DNA from: Lycium barbarum
Lineage: Eukaryota > Streptophyta > Magnoliopsida > Solanales > Solanaceae
Assembly (NCBI RefSeq): GCF_019175385.1
Contig: NC_083339.1
Span: forward strand, 24,705,637-24,769,636
Length of the DNA stretch: 64,000 bases
Direction: 5' to 3'
Shown here: in pieces, positions 24,201-33,719 of the stretch
Numbering within the stretch: position 1 is the stretch's first letter
How the letters are laid out: each line of letters begins with the position of its first letter
Made by a program: the position numbers and the translations under genes
Notes under the pieces: generated by a model
What the model was told of the DNA's origin: nothing
The model's database searches: none
What the model saw: only the letters and a program-made list of their open reading frames with translations

Positions 24201-25299
24201 TCTGAAAATTACTATTCACTCTTCTAATCTTGATGACCAACCTTTTTGGACTGCTAGTATAGATGAGGGATTCAATAGTAATTCTGCATGGAATATTATT
24301 AGAAATAAATCCTACTCCTCTCTGATTAATAATTTACTTTGGCATAAAAAGTCCCTTTCAAGACTGCCTTTTTTGTTTGGAAAGTGCTCAGATATAAGAT
24401 TGATGTTGATTCTAATATAGGAAGATTTAATCTATGCCTAGCACCTAAATGTGACTGCGGCATAAACTCTGGCCTAGAGGATGAAAAACATCTTTTCATG
24501 GATAGCTTAGTTGGGGAAACTGTCTGGAAATACTTCAACCAACTATTTGGCATTAGAATGAAGCAAAGAAGTATCAGACATAATCTGATCACTTGGTGGA
24601 TGGTTAAAGACCAAAACCCTGTACCTAAACTAACTTTACAAGTATTACCAGTAGTTGTTGACAGGTGCAAATGCAGGTTTGAAGGAATTGAGATGTCTTC
24701 CAACATAATTATTTTAAGATCTACTCAGCAAATCAACATCATTGCTCATAAACAATTTCCAAAGATCCCTCCATATATGAAGTGGACCCACTATTTTGAA
24801 CTCATGGAGAAGGCCAAAATCAGCACTACTATTGTAGCAGTGAAATGGACAGCACCAGAGGCTGGATGGCTGAAGTTGAACACGGATGGGTGCTCAAAAG
24901 GAAATCCAGGGCAGTGTGGGGGAGGAGGAATTATTAGAAATAGTCTTGAGAATTACAAATAGCATATGCCATGCCCCTTGGAACATGCCCCTTGGAACAG
25001 AGACAAACAATTATGCAGAAACAGTAGCTTTAAAAACTGGTGTGGACTGGTGTTTGACAAATGGAATAAGGAATCTGGAAATTGAATGTGATTCACTTCT
25101 TTTGGTAAATTGGATTTTGAAGAATATGTCCACACCATGGAAATTACAAGAAGACATCAACAAGATTAGAGGCATGTTGGATAATTTTTACAGTTATAAA
25201 GTACTTCACTGTTTTAGAGAAGGTAATAAAGTCGCTAATAAACTGTCAAATTGTGGTTTAGAATATGATCAAACTACTCGGTTCACAAATTTCCAATAG
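21250..25299 (+). pseudogene. LINE 2 ORF2: endonuclease, reverse transcriptase, zf-RVT, RNase H
   Basis: ORF2 starts at ATG 21250 in the TAATG overlap. The endonuclease has NWNIRGMKS, IQEPF and GDFNSIL (21250-21735) and then a frameshift near 21740. The second open part (21834-22856) carries the linker with EGDENTRYFHNM and the first RT blocks (SAGPDGFNSMFFQKSW). A shift near 22850 and a stop at 23056 precede GVKQGDPISPSLF and an intact catalytic YADD at 23292-23303. RT continues to 24051. A zf-RVT domain lies at about 24340-24520 across another shift. The RNase H domain has LKLNTDGCSKGNPG near 24870, then a shift near 24955, and ends HCFREGNKVANKLS before the stop at 25297-25299. Confidence 0.9.
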
Positions 25300-25645
25300 T
25301 TGCCTAGAGAAGTTAAAGGAGAATTCAACATGGACAAGCATCACTTTCCTTCATTCAGACATAAACACAACAAGAACAAAGTCATCCTGGATACTCAAGT
25401 TCTTAGAAGCTACACTTTTGATGTTCCATAAGTTCTGAATTGTATAGGGAAGACTCTAGCGAAGAGTCACTTATTCCTAGCCCCTTTTTGAGAGCTGAAA
25501 TGTATATCTACTCTTGTAATGATTGGAGCCTATTCCAACCATGTAGGAATCTGGATTTTGGTTTACCAATATCCAACTTTTGTAAAGTTCTTGATTATGA
25601 AATAAAATGAACATCCAGTCTCATTGAGATGGATGACCTTTGATT
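25300..25645 (+). other. LINE 2 3' untranslated region
   Basis: Non-coding stretch between the ORF2 stop and the A-tail. AATAAAATGAAC near 25600 could serve as a polyadenylation signal. Confidence 0.6.
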
Positions 25646-25693
25646 AAAAAAAAAAAAACTATTCAATTACAATAATTGATCAGAAAATCTTAC

Positions 25694-25880
25694 CCAGCGT
25701 ATAATTCCAGCTGACCACGGAGCCTACAGTACCCCAATCTCCTTCATGCAAATCAACAGCTTGAACTGTTTTTGGAGTAATATTGGGAAGATGGTGTGGT
25801 TTTTGCCTTAATATTTCATGAAAGAGATCCTTACAACCTTTGATCTCTGTTTGTGAAATCAACTTTCCTTTCAAACCCAT
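25694..25880 (-). pseudogene. MLP gene A, exon 1 only
   Basis: Exon 1 of a Bet v 1/major latex protein gene: it starts MGLKGKLISQTEIKGCKDLF, contains the LHEGDWGTVGSV ligand-loop block, and ends after WNYTL at a GTAAGA donor (25689-25693). It is 187 nt long, exactly like exon 1 of gene B at 37955, and the two are clearly duplicates. No exon 2 is found before or beyond LINE 2, which was inserted in the intron about 20 bp past the donor. The promoter TATA also differs: gene B has CTATATAA where this copy reads CTATATCA. The exon itself is undamaged but the gene appears incomplete. Confidence 0.8.
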
Positions 25881-26828
25881 CTTTTATCTCTCTTTCTTAT
25901 CACTAATGAGAACTAGCACTTAATAATGTTTCTAATTCTGCAGTATTGAAAATTTGATTGATAAAGAACCAAAAGTGGAAGTCCTGATATAGTTGCTCTT
26001 TGGGGAATGTCAATCTCTATAATTATGGGCTAGCATAGATTACCATTATTTTCTCCAAGTCGTGTCTATAACAACTTAGATATGTTGAGACGTGGTTTAT
26101 CTTGATTTAACAATTAATATGATGGCTATGACAGTTGAATTATTTTATTAGAGAATTAAATATATATGATTAAAGCTTAGACTTCTTCTGAGACAGGAAA
26201 TGGAGGAAATGAGGCCATAGGAATGTACACAAAGTTTTTTGTTTTCTATTAGTGTGACTTTCACTTAACACTTGAAGTTTCGATTTGTTAAAAATACAAC
26301 CCCAGAAGATTTAGCATAGGACGAATTTTCCCATGGCCAAACAAATTTGAACACAACATGAAAATATTTCAGTTCCAATTGTTTAAATGCCCAAAGAATT
26401 TTCAACAAGAGAAAAACGCAAGCTTTTTTACTGTTTCCTTTTTATTATCCCTATTTTTTATTATTTAGAAGAAATAAGACTATATAGAGTATATAGTACA
26501 TCGCAATTAATTTGGTTTGAGATGTAATTATTGACGGATGTCAAAGAAACTGAAGAAAGGAAATGGGAAAATTGCTCTTTTAATCTGTGATGTATCGACA
26601 AATTCTAATATTAGCCATCTTTAAATTTGGCTGAATATATTTAACTTTTGATTATTGAAATATGCTTCTTATCATTCTTTTTTTTCTTAATCATTTTTCT
26701 TATGACTATTCACAAATTTAACGAATTATAAACTATTAAATCATTTAATTACTTATGTTATATTTTTAACGTAACTCCATATTTAAGGGTAATATAATTT
26801 TAAAATAATTTAAATATAACTTACATGT
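25881..26828. other. Former promoter region of MLP gene A and AT-rich spacer
   Basis: Sequence to about 26420 is a diverged duplicate of 38142-39180 upstream of gene B, including the TTTAGCATAGGACGAATTTTC block at 26306. It lacks the Harbinger MITE pair found there. The rest is AT-rich with no gene. Confidence 0.6.
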
Positions 26829-26957
26829 CAACAACAACAACAACATACCCAGTGAAATCCCACAATGAGGGTTGTGGGGAAGGTAAAGTGTATGCAGACC
26901 TTACCCCTACCTCGAAAAGTATGGAGGCTATTTTCGAAAAAACTTCGGCTTAAGAGA
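26829..26957 (-). mobile_element. Solanaceae-type SINE
   Basis: On the plus strand it reads (CAA)n CATACCCAGTG, ATCCCAC and CAGACCTTACCCCTACCTCG, the reverse of the nightshade SINE body with its (TTG)n 3' tail. It is diverged. Confidence 0.65.
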
Positions 26958-27200
26958 AAACATGGCAAAAACAAAAAAAGGCCAGATAAGGAACTTATTT
27001 CTCATGTCAAGAGATAAATATAACACACATTAAATAATTTAATGTTAAATATGATTAGTAATAACCTTTATTTTTCATTTAAATGAATGTTGCATATATC
27101 TCGACATCAATTGTTATTATACACAATACTTTCTTAATAAAATTTAATATAGTTTTTTATTGATCAACACAAGACACACGTGCAAAGCACGCAAAACTAG
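26958..27200 (+). mobile_element. Possible Helitron 3' end at 27200
   Basis: The hairpin CGTGC-AAA-GCACG at 27179-27191 is followed after a short spacer by CTAG and then T. This is the layout of Helitron 3' ends (stem-loop, CTRR, insertion before T). The 5' TC terminus was not located, so the start given is arbitrary. Confidence 0.4.
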
Positions 27201-27545
27201 TTAAAGTAAATTTGAGGTGTATGATTTTTACCCGGCTAAAAATAAATTAAGCTCCAATGTAAATCCTGAAATTAGTCAATTTGCATTTCTGGTTAAAAAA
27301 AATGCCAAAAGAGAGGTCCTATATCATAGAGGTTCCTCAGATGTAATTGTTCTTAAGGACCCTAGGGGTTGATTTTACTTGTTATAAATTAGTACTGAGG
27401 GAGTTGCTAGCAATTGTTTAAGAGGTTTTCCTAATTCAATATGCACATGGAAGCAAGCACGCAGTCTCCTAGTAAATTTCTGATCTCAAGTTGTGTATCT
27501 TGCTCGTTAATTTTTGCTTTTAACACAAAATCACTTGGAGACCTA
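27201..27545. other. Unassigned spacer
   Basis: AT-rich, with no gene, terminal repeat or RNA gene seen. Confidence 0.4.
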
Positions 27546-27605
27546 ACTACAACAACAACAACATACTAAGTGTACTTCCACAAGTGGAGTTTGGGGCCTG
27601 GAGAC
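27546..27605 (-). mobile_element. Truncated SINE copy
   Basis: ACAACAACAACAACATACTAAGTG followed by CCACAAGTGGAGTTTGGGG matches the 3' half of the same SINE family as 26829. The rest is missing. It abuts the F-box-associated pseudogene. Confidence 0.55.
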
Positions 27606-27610
27606 CTAAC

Positions 27611-28627
27611 TATGCTAGCAATAATAAGGAAAGGAAATGTTGTATAACCCTAACTGTTCATTGCTCGTCTATTAATAGTTTGTTCTGCGTGACTCTTGGC
27701 CACAACGCAATGTTACGTCTTTCTAATTGGTTTGAGATATGGCTTTGGAACCCTACTATCAATGAGTTAAGATGACTTCCGAATTCATCACCTGATTTAA
27801 GTGAGGAAACATGTGAGCTAGAACCCCTCTATGGGTTGGGTTACAACTCAACCGATGATGAGTATGTCGTTGTGAGGCTCATCACAAGGTATTTTGAAGT
27901 TTTAGAGAAAGGGGATATCAAAGTTGAAGTTTACTCTTTGAAAGATGATTCTTGGAGGCTTATTCAACCTTTCTCTTACACTACTTTTATTCGCGGAACA
28001 ACTTATTTTAACTGTGAGTTATGAATAATAGATTCCATTGGATGGTCCTTTGTGATAGAGGAGGTGAATTATATGAATCACCTAAATGGGTGATTGTGTC
28101 CCTAAATTTATCAAAAGATGAATACAAAGATATACCATAACCTAATTATCAAAAGGTGCCACATGTTTAAATGATTACATTGATACAGTTGTTCTAGATG
28201 GTCTACTTTGTGTGTACATCCATTACTTTGGACATTCTTTCGATTTGTGGACAATGAAAGATTATGGGAACCAACAATCTTGGATGATGACGCTCTCTAT
28301 CCCTCACGATGATATTTTGGCATCTCATGACACTCTTAATCAGGAAACGAGATTACATTGCTATGTCTTCCCTTTGTACTTGTTTAAGAATGGTGATGTC
28401 TTGTTCAAGGCAAAGACTATTGCAGACAATGTCCAGAAACAGGAGATTGTGTTTTGCAAGAAAGACAAGAAAGTTTTCAAGCCTTGTTTTGGTCGTGAAA
28501 CAACAATTAGAGGAAGTTATACAGAGTCTTTAATTTCACCCAACCGGTATTTGATCCCCGCCACTTTGAGAATCGTCAAACTTCTAAATTGGGTCTCGAG
28601 GGATAGTCTTATTCAATATTTTTCTTA
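27611..28627 (+). pseudogene. F-box-associated domain pseudogene (S-locus F-box/F-box-kelch type)
   Basis: The fragments read IWLWNPTINELR, YGLGYNSTDDEYVVVRL and VEVYSLKDDSWRLI in the first part. The second (28212-28627) reads GHSFDLWTMKDYG, PLYLFKNGDVLFKAK and SYTESLISPNR. These are the ordered blocks of the FBA domain that follows the F-box in plant substrate-recognition subunits of SCF ubiquitin ligases. The F-box itself is missing at the 5' end, where a SINE remnant lies. TGA at 27773-27775, stops around 28022-28140 and frame changes before 28212 show it is dead. It lies between the two MLP genes. Confidence 0.75.
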
Positions 28628-29258
28628 ATTTCACCCAACCGGTGTTTGATCCATTGTATTAAATTTATGGATATCATCAATAGGGCAAGGGATATGCTCA
28701 TTTCAAATAGTGTAAGGGCAAAATTGACTCATATTTCCTTGTTTTGGAGCAACCGTTGGCATAAAGGGTATTTTTGAGTCATTTGACTAGTAGAGCGTAT
28801 TTTTAGCCAAAACGTAAAGGATAATTAATTTTGAATAATACATGGATGTTTTTTTACCCTTATCCTATAAATTTATCACTTCTTCTTCCTTTTTTTTTTT
28901 TTTTTGGTTGCCAAAAAACGTAGTAATATTTTGACAAAATCAAGCCGTCAAAAATTTGTTGGAGAATGTTACCGAGTGGGAACCACTAAAATATTGCACA
29001 AGTCAGTAGCTTAATCGTACGCCAAAGGCATTCAAAAATCCATTGCAAATTTTCAAAGGGCACCTTTTTCAGTCCAAAATAGTAAGTACAATATTTCATG
29101 AAATACAACAAAGCAAACATCTTTACGAGAAATACAAACATCAGCAAGCACAACCACTCAAATTCTTGAACTGGAAGCAATCACAACCACTTTCGTAGAG
29201 AACGCGGAACTCCCTTTATTCACAACATAATTAATTTTCTCTCGATCATAGATATTAT
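28628..29258. other. Intergenic spacer
   Basis: AT-rich with a poly(T) run near 28890. The minus-strand frame at 28986-29180 shows no recognisable family and I do not call it a gene. Confidence 0.4.
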
Positions 29259-29259
29259 T

Positions 29260-29378
29260 TATGTTGTTCGGGCTCTCCAAAAATAATGTCAAACTCGTGT
29301 TGGATCCTCTAAAAATGTACTACTTTTAGAGGATCTAACACGCACTCTTATACATTTTTGAAGAGTTCAAGCAACATA
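29260..29378. mobile_element. Hairpin MITE in the 3' untranslated region of MLP gene B
   Basis: TATGTTGTTCGGGCTCTCC and its near-complement GAGTTCAAGCAACATA form the ends. The centre is also self-complementary (GTTGGATCCTCTAAAA facing TTTTAGAGGATCTAAC), so the whole 119 bp folds into one long hairpin. It is a well-populated nightshade MITE type. It begins five bases past the MLP gene B stop codon and would be transcribed in that mRNA. Confidence 0.75.
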
Positions 29379-29383
29379 GGATA

Positions 29384-29652
29384 TTACTGGTTAACATGGT
29401 GGGCGTCAATATCTTTGGTCATATTAAGGTATAATTGCAAATAAGAGAGGGGTTCTGGAACGTCTTCATTCTGCTTCTCATATTCGACAGTCCATAAGAC
29501 CAAGTTGTTTTCTCCTTCATTCTCAATATGAACTGTTGCTTTGAAGGCATTGTATTGCTCAATAAAATGACCTTCAAGTGCCCTGAATGTCACTAACCTT
29601 TTTTCTTCGTCTATGTCTTCAACAACCGCCTTCACAACCTCCTCTTTCCCAT
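29384..29652 (-). CDS. MLP-like (Bet v 1 family) gene B, exon 2
   Basis: This 269-nt exon follows the acceptor AAAAAATAG and opens with the two bases that complete the Asp codon split after exon 1 (37955-38141). It continues GKEEVVKAVVEDIDEEKRLV, then HIENEGENNLVLWTVEYEK, and ends DIDAHHVNQ with TAA at 29384-29386. These are the conserved C-terminal strands and long helix of major latex proteins. Exons 1 and 2 together give 456 nt, or 151 residues, the usual size for the family, with no stop or frameshift. It was paired with exon 1 at 37955 because that exon is the nearest upstream on the same strand and phase 1 fits exactly; an origin from a lost third copy cannot be excluded. Confidence 0.75.
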
Positions 29653-29772
29653 CTATTTTTTGTGCCAAAGAAAAAAAAAGATTTGTAAATGAACATAGTC
29701 AAGAATACAGATAAGGGACAACTAAACAAAATGCATATGAGAACCAAGATAATTACTCGTTTCTTATCCATT

Positions 29773-29991
29773 ACTCCCTCCATATCAAAAAAAGAGTTCA
29801 CTTAGTAAATCAAGAAAGAATTAACCTTATGTTTCCATATTTGCCCATATTAAGTGTTATATGATCAAATCCTAATGCCTATTTAATTAGGGATAGTTTA
29901 GTAAAATTACCTATTTTTGTCTAGGAGATAATATTTTCTTAAGGAGTGTGCAAATGACTAAGTGGACTCTTTTTTTTATCCGGAGGGAGTA
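29773..29991. mobile_element. Stowaway MITE in the MLP gene B intron
   Basis: Left end CTCCCTCCATATCAAAAAAAG and right end complementary to it (TTATCCGGAGGGAG) are flanked by TA. At about 215 bp it has typical Stowaway size. It lies 120 bp upstream of exon 2 on the transcribed strand. Confidence 0.85.
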
Positions 29992-30174
29992 TTAACTTAT
30001 TTCACTCAAAAATTTTACCCGACCCACCCAAAATGCCTATCATGATACAAAAATAAAAGACTTGGAAATAAAATTAGTGAATTCAGAAATAGAGAAAAAA
30101 ACAAAGAAAAAAAAGACAGAAAGAGAACAAGAGGCAAAAGGTAACATGAATAGGTAATGAATGTAAATGGGTAC

Positions 30175-30305
30175 GATCAACAACAGCAACAACCCAGTTG
30201 AATTTCACAAAGTGGGGTATGGGGAGGGTAGAGTGTACGTAGACCTTACCTCTGCCTTGAAAGGCAGATAGGTTGTTTCCGGTAGACCTTCGGCATCAGG
30301 ACAAG
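30175..30305 (-). mobile_element. Solanaceae-type SINE in the MLP gene B intron
   Basis: CAACAACAGCAACAACCCAG, then TTTCACAAAGTGGGG, GTAGACCTTACC and TTGTTTCCGGTAGACC match the reverse of the family seen at 26829. Confidence 0.65.
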
Positions 30306-30433
30306 CAATTCAAAGCAGTATAAGAAGTCAAGGCAATATAAAAAGCATGATAAAGCTATCGAGAGGAAAAAAGTATTTGAACTACCACAAATGCATACGA
30401 TAATCGAAGCACAAGAAAACAACAAATAGTCGC

Positions 30434-31846
30434 TGATATTCGGCTAAAAGTCCATATTTATCGCCTCATATCTTGATCATATTTGTATGGTTTACATTGT
30501 TTCTTGGTTGTTTCGAGCTCATTACATGTTTTATGTGTGTTGGACGAAAACGGACTGGAAGGAATGAATTGGTGCAAGTGGAGTCAAGAAAATAAAGAAT
30601 CGAAGAAGTAGAGCTCGTCTTCCATGCTCGCCTAGACAAGCCTGGAGAACAAGCCATGTGTAAAACAGCGAAGCGAAGGAATGGCAAGGAAGTTGATGAG
30701 CTAGGCCAAAAACATGCTTGAGAGGGCTTATCAACCTCCTCGCCACGCGAGCTCATAGACGAGCCAGGACAAAAACATGCCTGAGAGGGCTCGTCAACCT
30801 CCTCGCCCTATGAGCTCATAGACGACCCAGGCCAAAAACATGCCTGAGAGGGCTCGTCAACCTCCTCGCCACGCGAGCCCATAGACGAGCCAGTCCAGGT
30901 TTTCTATTTCGAATTAGGCTTGGCAAAGGAGACCTCGTACACGTACTAGGTTATATTTAAACCCAAAACGACATCTTTTGAGGGGGAGGCTATATTTTGG
31001 AGGCGACATTGGGAGGAAAGAACATGCTAGAGCGGAAGCAACGAAAATTCGCCATAGAGTTTCACTTTTTTCCATTCTTTTACTTGTTCCTATGGAATTC
31101 TATGCTATGTTCTTAAATAATATTATGAGTAGCTAGATTTCTTTTCTAGGGTTTTGATGGAACCTTTTGTAGGATGAAATATTCTTGTTACGTTTTTATA
31201 TAATTGAGCCGTTGGATTTTCTACTCGTTCAATTACATACTTATTTCAGTTGATTGAATGGCCATCGATTAATTGTTCCTATTGTTATGTGCTACTCGAG
31301 AGAGAACACATATTTATATAGTTGTTAATCAATGTCACTCCCTAGGTATATGAGTGATAAAATAGGGAGGGTTTAAAGGCGGGATTAGAGATAATGAAGC
31401 TTTGAGGTGGTCGTAGTGAGCGGTGAGAAATTGCTAGCTAGAGTAGTTCGAGAGAATTCGTCTAGTAAACTATTGTGATTGCTCGAGAGAGAATTACGAT
31501 AAGTTGAGTGCTCACAATCCGTAGAGAATAAACCGGCGAGATTATGGATAACATAGCGAGATGGATTCCGATGATTGGGGAAATCATGACCCTAGACCTC
31601 CTTAATCTTGTTTCCAACTTCATCCTTTTTAGTTGATAATTTTTACTACTTTATTATTTATTAGTTAACTAGTTTAAAAGAAAAATCTTACTCTTTATAA
31701 TTCAGAATATTGTTCGAACTTATTTTCTTAGTAATATTGAATATATCTAACGTTAGTTCTCTGTGAGATTTGACTCTGGACTTTTAGACCAGATTATATA
31801 TGCAACAACCGCTTATCCTTTTTAGTACAAGAGTTGGGCGTGATCA
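30434..31846 (+). mobile_element. Probable solo LTR in the MLP gene B intron
   Basis: The segment begins TGATATTCGG and ends GGGCGTGATCA, giving TGAT/ATCA inverted ends. Flanking 5-mers GTCGC (30429-30433) and GTAGC (31847-31851) match at four of five bases, as expected for an old target duplication. A long leader with TTTCTAGGGTTTTGATGG precedes AT-rich DNA, and no protein domain is present. Three tandem 63-bp units occur at about 30670-30900. The superfamily is unassigned; gypsy is more likely given the length of 1.4 kb. Confidence 0.55.
30670..30900. repeat. 63-bp tandem repeat within the solo LTR
   Basis: GAGGGCT recurs at 30722, 30785 and 30848, each followed by a CAACCTCCTCGCC core and an AGGCCAAAAACATGC-type end. 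The exact 63-bp period is a multiple of three. The units differ by a few substitutions. Confidence 0.85.
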
Positions 31847-31851
31847 GTAGC

Positions 31852-32315
31852 AGAAATTAAAGGACAATAAACTACAAGAGTGATACTACAACCACTACTA
31901 TGAAGAATAAGTAGAACGACGCTACCTACCTACTAATAATCCCTATAAATAAATGTTATTGCTGGCCCAAAGAGAATTAAAATTGTCAGTTTTTTTAAAG
32001 GAGTTTTTACGTATATGTACCAGCGAAACAAACAGTTTATAATCGTTTAGCCTAATTTTTTTATTTCAACCAATTGGTTACTTTTTATTTCATTTGCCTT
32101 CTATCACCTAAATTTTGAAACAAAGAAATCTCCTTTAACTTCAATTCTCTGATCCATAACAATTTCAGAATCCTGACCGCCCATCACTTCTCCTTATGCC
32201 TCAGTTGACTTCTTTAATTTTTTTTTTTTTCTGATCCCCAACTCGTATAGCAATTTTTGTGGCTCAACAGTACAAAATTAGGTGAATGAATCTTCAACAA
32301 GGACCAAAAAGAGAA
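31852..32315. other. Intron spacer between the solo LTR and the copia element
   Basis: AT-rich with poly(T) near 32217-32230. No gene or terminal repeats were found. Confidence 0.4.
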
Positions 32316-32492
32316 TGATAGATTATGTAAATATTAGTTAGAATATTTTGTAATCTCCTATTTTAGGTTAGCTTTGCTTAACATATTATTTGGTAGAATT
32401 AGCTTCTTAATTCTAGCCTAACATTACGGTTGTATAGTTTGTATATTAACCAAGTCAAGGAATGAAATGAGGCACGGAAAACATTTCTTTCA
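32316..32492 (+). repeat. 5' LTR of the copia element
   Basis: 177 bp, TG...CA ends, directly followed by the primer-binding site. It pairs with 36984-37160. Confidence 0.95.
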
Positions 32493-32504
32493 TGGTATCA
32501 GGGT
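32493..32504 (+). promoter_or_regulatory. Primer-binding site (initiator tRNA-Met type)
   Basis: TGGTATCAGGGT follows the 5' LTR immediately. The first eight bases match the complement of the plant initiator tRNA-Met 3' end, the usual primer for copia reverse transcription. Confidence 0.8.
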
Positions 32505-32597
32505 AGGGTTTTCTTCTTTCTTATTCTTCCGTTGCGCCCTAGTCCCTTCTCCTTCTTCTTCCTCTTTCCGTCATCTTCACTCTCTAATCCATCAGCC

Positions 32598-33656
32598 ATG
32601 CCTGATGAAACACCCACTCCGATTAAGTCCTCGTTCCACCCGGCCCTCGCGGTCTCGAATATCAAGAATCACATCTCTGTTGTTCTTGAGATGGAGAACT
32701 CACAATACGGAACATGGGCCGAGCTTTTCAAGATTCATGCTCGTTCTCACAAGATCCTTCATCACATCATTCCTCCCCCCACAGGTAAGGAGAAGCCGGC
32801 TCCCAAAACTGATGAGGAAGTTGAATTATGGACGACCATTGACGCCACCGTGCTTCAATGGATATATTCGACAATTTCGAATGATCTGTTAAACACCATC
32901 ATCGAACCAGACGCTACTGCAATGGAAGCTTGGGTCCGCTTGCGTGATATATTCCAAGATCATCAAAACTCTCGTGCGGTGAGTCTCGAACAAGAATTCA
33001 CGACGACCCGTATGGAGGATTTTCCCAATGCCTCCGCCTATTGTCAGCGTCTAAAGAGCCTTGCGGATCAACTGAAAAACGACGGGGCTCCCGTGATGAA
33101 TAGCCGCCTTGTCCTTCAACTGGTTTCGGGTCTCACTGAAGCATACAAAGGGGTTGGGACACAAATTCGTCATGCTAAGCCTCTCCCCCCATTCACAGAG
33201 GCTCGGTCTTCCCTTGTTTTGGAAGAACGTGAACTTGTAGCCATGGTGTCTCACGGGTCTGGTTCGGCTATGGTAGCCGCGGTCGACGACGCTGCACTTC
33301 AATCTGAAAACACAGGCTCACACCGAGGGAAAAACAAAAATTCCCACCGCCACAATTCTGGGAATGGCCGTAAAGGGGGTTCTGGCCGCGGCTCAGGCGG
33401 CGGTAAAAACAACTCCGGCGGACGCGGTGGTTCAGGCCGTAGCAGCGGTGGTGCACAGCCAGCGGGCTCTTCTTCGCAGCAGTGGCATGCCGGACAACTT
33501 GGTCACTGGCAATGGGTACCGCAGACTCAATGGGTTGTTGCTCCTCCCCATGTCCTTACCCAACCACTTCTTGGGCTCGTCCCCCAACTGGCCCAACAAG
33601 GCAGCAAGGTATATTGGGCCCTCCTCCAGCCCAACCGCTATACACAGCAGCAGTAG
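32598..33656 (+). pseudogene. Copia gag
   Basis: I chose the start [12 protein letters not shown] at 32598 because the upstream in-frame part is low-complexity leader. The UBN2-type gag domain covers residues about 20-215, with [36 protein letters not shown] and [18 protein letters not shown] Gly/Ser/Arg-rich tail follows in place of a CCHC zinc knuckle. The frame is lost in the tail region, where the protease continues in another frame from about 33480-33730. Gag forms the cytoplasmic particle that packages the element RNA. Confidence 0.85.
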
Positions 33657-33719
33657 CACCTCATGGGTCATATGTTCCAACCGACATCGAGTCCGCAATG
33701 CACACCATGACCTTGAACC

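Larger units (their letters stand above)
19329..25658 (+). mobile_element. Full-length LINE 2 (L1-type) with target duplication
   Basis: A 13-bp direct repeat CTATTCAATTACA flanks the element at 19316-19328 and 25659-25671. A 13-A tail occupies 25646-25658. The order is 5' leader, ORF1, ORF2 (endonuclease, RT, zf-RVT, RNase H) and 3' leader, 6330 bp in all. The right flank is the intron of MLP gene A about 20 bp from its splice donor, so the LINE landed inside that intron. Both ORFs carry stops or frameshifts, so it cannot move by itself. Confidence 0.9.

Noticed and set aside
28986..29180. Minus-strand hydrophobic 64-codon frame downstream of the MLP gene
   Set aside because: No homology, no promoter-like context, and an AT-rich composition that readily gives hydrophobic chance frames.
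30466..30756. Minus-strand frames over the 63-bp repeats as a repeat protein
   Set aside because: They lie inside a solo LTR and the frame is open only because the unit is a multiple of three.
30670..30900. CRISPR-like array
   Set aside because: There are only three contiguous units without spacers, in a plant genome.
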